64,000 nt of DNA from Echinarachnius parma. Lineage: Eukaryota > Echinodermata > Echinoidea > Clypeasteroida > Echinarachniidae. Both the position numbers and the translations under genes were made by a program. A model generated the notes under the pieces. That model ran no database searches and was not told where the DNA came from. It saw only the letters and a program-made list of their open reading frames with translations. Where the stretch lies: positions 62,001-126,000 of the forward strand of contig JBAMJV010009415.1 in NCBI GenBank assembly GCA_037951105.1, written 5' to 3'. Position 1 is the stretch's first letter, and each line of letters opens with the position of its first letter. Shown here piece by piece: positions 56,563-64,000 of this stretch.

Positions 56563-56950
56563 AGGGACTTAGTAACATTGTCCAAATCCTCAAAATCCAA
56601 TAGGAATTCTAGCGGTTCCATCATACCTTGTTGTATTCGTATTAACAATTAAATCATGGGACAGGGTTTCGGTTTTTCAAATTTCCCTTTCGTTAAAAAT
56701 ATAATTTACGATTGCAGTGTTCAGATGTTAAATTATCCACTGGACCACGAAAAATCGTGTACAAAGTGAGTGCAATGAGTTAGTGAATATCACTTTGTAT
56801 TTTTGCTCATTACTCGGCCATATAACGTCCATTTAACTTGAAATTTTCACACAACACCCAGTGGACGTATCAGATAACAAACAATATACATTGTATCAAC
56901 CACTCATCACTTTTTGCACATGTCAACAAGTTTACTAGATCCCTTTAAGG
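56563..56950 (-). mobile_element. AGGGACTTAGT element, copy without the nested MITE
   Basis: Ends AAGGGACTTAGTAACATTGT and GTTTACTAGATCCCTTTAA. Collinear with 39537-40340 in inverse orientation but without the 39662-40114 insertion, so it gives the empty site. Confidence 0.75.
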
Positions 56951-57314
56951 TGCAATCATTTTCTATTAATGGTTCCATATCGTTTTGCTCCAGCAAAACT
57001 CCGCGAGTCATCAGGTTAACTAGTCTCTTCCAAAGTAAGGGAGTGCCATAACTGGAAGAGTGAAAGTCATGCATGAGTCTATATCCATAAAATATGTTTA
57101 CGTGAAGGGGGAACTAATGATAATAGGATGGTTTATAATAATGGTATTTTATGCAAAACTGAGAGAGAAGAGTCACATTCAAGGTCAATAATTAGGCTAT
57201 TATACTAAGTATGTTTGGATAGTTAGCTATTACCTAATAACCTCATAACCCAGTAACCCATGATAATTAGGAAGCCTCCCTCACATGAATGCCGAGTTGG
57301 GATCAACTCCTTAA

Positions 57315-57560
57315 GGCCCGGTCACATATCACCGGATAGCGTAAACGGATGCCCACCGAATAGAACATTTGCGAAATCAAATTATTCGTTGGTGAAAGTC
57401 GTCTCCATTGATTCATGAACAAAACATTTCACCGGATGGAACAACGTACATCGCCTGACAAGGAACGGACAATGTAGGCTACGCACGGAGACGAACGGAT
57501 TAAACATGTTACTCTCCGTTGGGCATACGTTTACGCTATACGGTAATATGTGACCGGGCC
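57315..57560. mobile_element. MITE with GGCCCGGTCACATATCACC ends, copy 2
   Basis: GGCCCGGTCACATATCACCG and GTAATATGTGACCGGGCC are inverted. Interior as in 240-465 (GTGAAAGTCGTCTCCATTG). Confidence 0.78.
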
Positions 57561-58042
57561 TAAGGCTTAAGCGATTATGGTTTTACTTTATATATGACAT
57601 CATTACCATGTTAACATTTTGTAATCATGTGTAGAGATGTATGAAACAAAATCGATTTCATGAAAATCATATAAATTCTTCTAAACCAAAGTATATACAG
57701 TAATAATATTTAGGCCTATAATAGCCTATGTTGTAATTTGGTCAATGTACATTGTATTGTGTACATAGCATTAATAATGGACCAATTGCACAACAAAATG
57801 TAAGCATTTTAGGAGAGTTTTCTATTTCTTCAATGATGTATCTCTAAGAACATGATGGTAGAATGTACAAAACAAGGCTACATGGTGGACATTACAATGA
57901 CAATGTGCATATTCATAAATTTGATTTGATTTGATTTGATTTGATTTGATTTCCACATTCAAAGTTTAAAATACAATGTAAAAGCAAAGAATACAAAAAC
58001 ATATCATATACATAACAATTACTACTGCAAATATACATTTAC
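57561..58042. other. Intergenic with (GATTT)n
   Basis: AT-rich; a (GATTT)n run at 57920-57952. No gene. Confidence 0.5.
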
Positions 58043-58442
58043 ATAATTATTAAGCCTGGGGCCCGGCCCGGATTGCCGGGCCAAACCCGCCGGGTTTGGC
58101 TTCCCGGCCGGGCCGGGCCGGGTTCCGGGTTGGAGAGACGATTGCCAAAACCCGGGAAAAAAACCCGGTAAAAAACATGTGTTTTGGAAAAGTTATATTC
58201 CCGTTTGAATGACACACTTATTCCAGTTTCTTTCGCAGTTTTTGTAAGTGGAAAACGGGACCAAAACAACGTCAAAACATTTCCGATATCTGCTAAATAA
58301 GTTTATTTTTAAATCGGGATTTGTCGACAATTCGATGAAGTTCCGTTTCAGATATTTGGGGGCTTTTTGGGGTATCATTTTCTCTTGGGCATATCAAAGT
58401 TTTTTCAGCATACCATATCGTAACTTTGTTTGCTAATTTTGA

Positions 58443-59815
58443 GAAGATGATAACGATGTTCCAGATAAGTTTGACATCGTTTTATCAGCAATCATTTTGA
58501 TATTGCCTGCTCTTATTTTGCGATGATGAAAACGATGTTTCATATTTGTTTTGCGTCATATTCTCGAAGCGCATTATCGTAACTTTGTTCGCTTATTTCA
58601 AGAAGATGATAACGATATTCCAGATTAGTTTGACATCGCTTTATCGGCAATCATTTTGATATTGCCTGCTCTTATTTTCGATGATGAAAACGAAGTTTCA
58701 GATTTATTTTGCGTCATATTCTTGAAGCGCATTATCGTAACTTTGTTCGCTAATTTCAAGAAGATGATAACGATATTCCAGATTAGTTCGACATCGCTTT
58801 ATCGGCAATCATTTTGATATTGCCTGCTCTTATTTTGCGATGATGAAAACGAAGTTTCAGATTTATTTTGCGTCATATTCTCGAAGCGCATTATCGTAAC
58901 TTTGTTCGCTAATTTCAAGAAGATGATAACGATATTCCAGATTAGTTTGACATCGCTTTATCGGCAATCATTTTGATATTGCCTACTCTTGTTTTGCGAT
59001 GATGAAAACGAAGTTTCAGATTTATTTTGCGTCCTATTCTCGAAGCGCATTATCGTAACTTTGTTCGCTAATTTCAAGAAGATGATAACGATATTCCAGA
59101 TTAGTTTGACATCGCTTTATCGGCAATCATTTTGATATTGCCTACTCTTGTTTTGCGATGATGAAAACGAAGTTTCAGATTTATTTTGCGTCATATTCTC
59201 GAAGCGCATTATCGTAACTTTGTTCGCTAATTTCACGAAGATGATAACGATTTTCTAGATTAGTTTGACTTCGCTGTATCGACAATCATTTTGATATTGC
59301 CTGCTCTTATTTTGCGATGATGAAATCGATGTTTCAGATTTATTTTGTGTCATAATCTTGAAGCGCATCATCGTAACTTTGTTTGCTAATTACAAGAAGA
59401 TGATAACGATATTCTAGATTAGTTTGACATCGCTTTATCGGCAATCATTTTGATATTGCCTGCTCTTATTTTGCAATGATGAAATCAATGTTTCAGATTT
59501 ATTTTGCATCATAATCTCGAAGCGCATCATCGTAACTTTGTTCACTAATTACAAGAAGATGATAACGATATTCCAGATTAGTTTGACATCGCTTTATCGG
59601 CAATCATTTTGATATTGCCTGCTCTTCTTTTTGCGATGATGAAAACGATGTTTCATATTTATTTTGCGTCATATTCTCGAAGCGCATTATTATCGTAACT
59701 TTGTTCGCTAATTTCAAGAAGATGATAACGATATTCCAGATTAGTTTGACATCGATTTATAGGCAATCATTTTGATATTGCCTGCTCTTATTTTGCGATG
59801 ATGAAAACGATACAT
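58443..59815 (+). repeat. 159-bp satellite array
   Basis: About nine units; GAAGATGATAACGAT recurs at 58603, 58761, 58920, 59079, 59238, 59397, 59556 and 59719, a spacing of 158-163 bp. Each unit also has TCATTTTGATATTGCCT and TCGAAGCGCATTATCGTAAC. The outer units are the most diverged. Confidence 0.95.
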
Positions 59816-60837
59816 GAGTCGACATATATGCCGTGATTTTACCGTTTACGTTATCAAAATGAAGCGAAAACATTACGAATATTAGTCAATAAAAAATTAT
59901 CATCGTAAGTATGCTTATTTAATAAGTCCGACAGACGATAAATGGGTCGAAATAAATGCCAAAATTATACCGATTGCGTTCTCAAAATACGCGAAAACGT
60001 ATTTCTTCGGACCTCAGTAACTTATCACATGAAATTATCATATATTTGATAATGTTGATGTTTCAGATATTTAAAGCACCATTTTCTTGTAGCGACTCAT
60101 GTCTAAACGTCTGTTTGAATTATTAGATTTGATTAACTAATATTCGTAAGGTGTTCGCTTCATGTTTAACCCGTAACGTTCATCACAAATATTAATGTTC
60201 AACTCTTTATATAAAGAGGAATTCAAGTCCAAGTCACTTGGGCAAACTAAAAAATATAGTATACTTTACAAAATATACGGCAATGCTATAGGGCGATTTT
60301 TTCTTTTAAAAAAGGAATCGTGATTGCATTTTCGTTTCAATATGTCCATAAATGAATCACCTTTCATGCTATATAAAGTTCGAAACACATTACAATCAAC
60401 TTGATCTTTGAAGCATTATTCCATTATTCTCATAGTCGCAAACATCGCGACTCGCACCTCGTATTAAAACGGGGTACTCGCACATGGCGGCTTAACCGGC
60501 TTTCCCTAACGTCCGCATAACTAGTCGGCGGGAAGAAAAAAACACGCTTCGAAGCAGATGCCCCGATTCACACATGCACACGCACACACACAGTAGCCTG
60601 AGGAATGCCATCGATTTATTCAATAATAATCATCACTCTACGCACACGACATACATTTAGTTCTTGGCCACAATCGTCTTTACTTTTCTTCCACCAAATC
60701 ATATCACCAGAATCAGAATCTTTATTCAAAAATTCAACTTGCATATCCATCATCGTTCCATAATAGCATTGATTATAGCAAACATATAATTTGCAAACAA
60801 ACAAAATAAAGATTAATAAGTATGAAATACAACATTG
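59816..60837. other. Spacer between the two satellites
   Basis: AT-rich; begins with sequence related to the 125-bp unit (GCCGTGATTTTACC, GCGAAAAC, ACGAATATTAGTCAAT) and contains a CA-rich run (60573-60593) and a retroelement-tail-like AGAATCAGAATCTTTATTCA at 60703-60722. Confidence 0.5.
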
Positions 60838-63150
60838 TACGTGGCATGCATTTTTAATTTTTAATTCAATATGATTCAAACGGACGATAACTCAGTCGAA
60901 GGAAGTGCTGTGGTTTTACCGATTTCGTCCTAAAAAATTGAGCGAAAACGTTACGAATATTAGTCAATCAAAAACTCGTCGTAATTCTGAAATTTAATAA
61001 TTCAAACAGACGATAAATAAGTCGAAATAAGTGCCGTGATTTTAGCGATTGCGTCCTCAAAATGAAGCGAAAACGTTACGAATATAAGTCAATCAAAAAC
61101 TCGTAACTCTGAAATTTAATAATTCAAACAGACGAAAAAATAAGTCGAAATAAGTGCCGTGATTTCAACGATTGCGTCCTCAAAATGAAGCGAAAACGTT
61201 ACGAAAATATGTCAATCAAAAACTCGTCGTAATTCTAAAATTTAATAATTAAAACAGACAATAAATAAGTCGAAATAAGTGCCGTGATTTCAACGATTGC
61301 GTCCTCAAAATGAAGCGAAAACGTTACGAATATAAGTCAATCAAAAACTCGTCGTAATTCTGAAATTTAATAATTCAAACAGAAGATAAATAAGTCGAAA
61401 TAAGTGCCGTGATTTCAACGATTGCGTCCTCAAAATGAAGCGAAAACGTTACGAATATAAGTCAGTCAAAAACTCGTCGTAATTCTGAAATTTAATAATT
61501 CAAACAGACGATAAATAGGTCGAAATAAGTGCCGTGATTTCAACGATTGCGTCCTCAAAATGAAGCGAAAACGTTACGAATATAAGTCAATCAAAAACTC
61601 GTCGTAATTCTGAAATTTAATAATTCAAACGGACGATAAATAAGTCGAAATAAGTGCCGTGATTTCAACGATTGCGTCCTCAAAATGAAGCGAAAACGTT
61701 ACGAATATAAGTCAATCAAAAACTCGTCGTAATTCTGAAATGTAATACTTCAAACAGACGATAAATAAGTCGAAATAAGTGCCGTGATTTCAACGATTGC
61801 GTCCTCAAAATGATGCATTTTAAATTTGTAATTCAATGATTCAAACGGACGATAACTCAGTCGAAGGAAGTGCTGTGATTTTACTGATTGCGTCCTAAAA
61901 AATTGAGCGAAAACGTTACCAATATAAGTCAATCAAAAACTCGTCGTAATTCTGAAATTTAATAATTCAAACGGACGATAAATAAGTCGAAATAAGTGCC
62001 GTGATTTCAACGATTGCGTCCTCAAAATGAAGCTAAAACGTTACGAATATAAGTCAATCAAAAACTCGTCGTAATTCTGAAATGTAATACTTCAAACAGA
62101 CGATAAATAAGTCGAAATAAGTGCCGTGATTTCAACGATTGCGTCCTCAAAATGAAGCGAAAACGTTACGAATATAAGTCAATCAAAAACTCGTCGTAAT
62201 TCTGAAATTTAATAATTCAAACGGACGATAAATAAGTCGAAATAAGTGCCGTGATTTCAACGATTGCGTCCTCAAAATGAAGCGAAAACGTTACGAATAT
62301 AAGTCAATCAAAAACTCGTCGTAATTCTGAAATGTAATACTTCAAACAGACGATAAATAAGTCGAAATAAGTGCCGTGATTTCAACGATTGCGTCCTCAA
62401 AATGATGCATTTTAAATTTGTAATTCAATGATTCAAACGGACGATAACTCAGTCGAAGGAAGTGCTGTGATTTTACTGATTGCGTCCTAAAAAATTGAGC
62501 GAAAACGTTACCAATATAAGTCAATCAAAAACTCGTCGTAATTCTGAAATTTAATAATTCAAACGGACGATAAATAAGTCGAAATAAGTGCCGTGATTTC
62601 AACGATTGCGTCCTCAAAATGAAGCTAAAACGTTACGAATATAAGTCAATCAAAAACTCGTCGTAATTCTGAAATGTAATACTTCAAACAGACGATAAAT
62701 AAGTCGAAATAAGTGCCGTGATTTCAACGATTGCGTCCTCAAAATGAAGCGAAAACGTGGCATGCATGATGCATTTTAAATTTGTAATTCAATGATTCAA
62801 ACGGACGATAACTCAGTCGAAGGAAGTGCTGTGATTTTACTCATTGCGTCCCTAAAAAATTGAGCGAAAACGTTACGAATATAAGTCAATCAAAAACTCG
62901 TCGTAATTCTGAAATTTAATAATTCAAACGGACAATAAATAAGTCGAAATAAGTGCCGTGATTTCAACGATTGCGTCCTCAAAATGAAGCGAAAACGTTA
63001 CGAATATAAGTCAATCAAAAACTCGTCGTAATTCTGAAATTTAATACTTCAAACAGGACGATAAATAGGTCGAAATAAGTGCTGTGATTCAACGATTGCG
63101 TCCTCAAAATCAAGCGAAAACGTGGCATGCATCAAAAACTCGTCGTAATT
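60838..63150 (+). repeat. 125-bp satellite array with higher-order structure
   Basis: About 18 units carrying GACGATAAATAAGTCGAAAT, GTGCCGTGATTTCAACGATT, AAGCGAAAACGTTACGAATA and AATCAAAAACTCGTCGTAAT. Marker units (GCATTTTAAATTTGTAATTC, ACTCAGTCGAAGGAAGTGC) recur at about 60845, 61813, 62405 and 62767. The 61750-62340 block is repeated nearly exactly 592 bp later. Confidence 0.95.
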
Positions 63151-63459
63151 CTGAAATTTCCGTCATGAGCGCGAGTTGAATTTTTCCCGTTGTCAAACTA
63201 GTAAAAAATAACATCGTAAACATGCCGATTCATCACAAAATAGAAGCGTCAATAGCTTCTAATCAAAGCCATTTCAACGATGCCAATACAGCCTATTGTA
63301 AGCCCAAATTGTACTTCAGAGAGATGATGTAAACAGCGTTTATTCTGATGAGTTTTTACCGGGTTCCGGGCCGGTCCGGGACCGGTAAAAAATCTGAAGC
63401 AACTTCCGGGCCGGTCCGGGCCGGGTTTTTTTCTTCCGGGCCCCAGGCTTAATAATTAT

Positions 63460-64000
63460 ATACAAACAAGTAAGGCATGAAAAAGAAAAAAACAACAACA
63501 ACAAAAAAGGACACCATAGATTGAAAATACAGAAGTAAGGGGGAAAAGTATAACCGTATTTGAATGTGGGGGGATAACCAAAAGCCAAAATAAACGCTTA
63601 TCTAGGGCAGTCCCCGAGAAACTAACAAAAGACTGGATAATTTGCGTGGTGATATTTGATATTTGATATTTGCTGTCTCAAATAGCAAGCAGCTTTTTTG
63701 TTAATGAGACTTAGGATTTATATCGAACATGGTAGTTCATAGCTAGAGCGTCCGTCTCATAAACTTGAGGTCGAGGGTTCGAACCCCGCCCAAAGACAAT
63801 TTTAGCAATGCTATCTACTGCATTTAAGCCAGTTGATTCCTGTACAAAGTAGGGTTCGAGCAGCTGCGCTCGTCACTAAAGTAACACAAATATTATCATC
63901 GTCGTCATTTTCTAGATAATAATCATGACTTTGTTGTGTGGATGAATACTTATTGTTAACGCCCCTCTTTTTTACATAAAATATACTCAGCCTGAAACGC
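63460..64000. other. Intergenic with a tRNA-like fragment
   Basis: At 63727-63789 CATGGTAGTTCATAGCTAGAGCG then GAGGGTTCGAACCCCGC resembles a tRNA-derived SINE head (good B box, poor A box). No acceptor stem was found, so it is not called a tRNA gene. Nothing else recognised. Confidence 0.4.

Larger units (their letters stand above)
58051..63451. mobile_element. 5.4 kb hAT-like element filled with two satellites
   Basis: Ends TAAGCCTGGGGCCCGG and CCGGGCCCCAGGCTTA are exact inverted repeats, flanked by exact ATAATTAT (58043-58050 and 63452-63459). An 8-bp duplication and TAnG-type ends fit the hAT superfamily. Each end is a GC-rich zone of CCGGGCC/GGCCCGG runs, sharply different from the AT-rich interior, which is mostly a 159-bp and a 125-bp satellite array. 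No transposase. Confidence 0.85.

Noticed and set aside
61750..62524. Two identical 60-codon minus frames
   Set aside because: They are two copies of the same satellite higher-order unit, not paralogous genes.
63727..63789. A tRNA gene
   Set aside because: The B box is good, but the A box and stem pairing are poor.

Overview
The window is animal nuclear DNA: AT-rich, intron-rich and crowded with non-autonomous DNA transposons, satellites and homopolymer runs. The gene content (a FERM protein with a C-terminal membrane anchor, a Cys-loop receptor start, a BED/hAT-derived gene) and the repeat families suggest a marine invertebrate, probably an invertebrate deuterostome (echinoderm, hemichordate or amphioxus-like). 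That placement is an inference; no rRNA or mitochondrial marker is present.

Genes. (1) Positions 1-20208, plus strand: the 3' part of a FRMD5/FRMD3-like gene in nine exons, all joining in frame, ending in an acidic tail, one membrane segment and a stop. (2) Positions 35350-36150, plus strand: the first two coding exons of a probable Cys-loop ligand-gated ion channel (signal peptide, then the start of the extracellular domain); the rest was not found. (3) Positions 41449-43468, minus strand: a long single-exon gene with a BED zinc finger and a decayed hAT-transposase body, probably domesticated. (4) Positions 46650-50250, minus strand: a broken CR1/L2-like non-LTR retrotransposon.

Layout. 0-20 kb is the FRMD-like gene. 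Its introns hold a Helitron-like element, two abutting TTAA elements, a 5.5 kb foldback element whose arms are 33-bp satellite arrays, and a tandem array of duplicated exon fragments mixed with GAT microsatellite. 20-35 kb holds the 3' region, several TTAA-flanked MITEs, two hAT-type elements with exact 8-bp target duplications, long AAAT and poly-G/C tracts and a tandem repeat carrying YY1-like motifs. 35-44 kb holds the receptor start, nested MITEs and the hAT-derived gene. 44-58 kb is mostly MITEs, the dead retrotransposon (itself split by a 1.66 kb element), a SINE and AT-rich DNA. 58-63.5 kb is a 5.4 kb element with hAT-like ends and an exact 8-bp target duplication, filled by two unrelated satellites (159 bp and 125 bp).

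The most notable observations are the foldback element, whose insertion site can be read because the host sequence is tandemly duplicated nearby; the partial-exon duplications in the FRMD-like gene; the satellite-filled hAT-like element; and the two receptor exons found by splice logic. All gene models are manual. No alignment, expression or repeat-library search was run.
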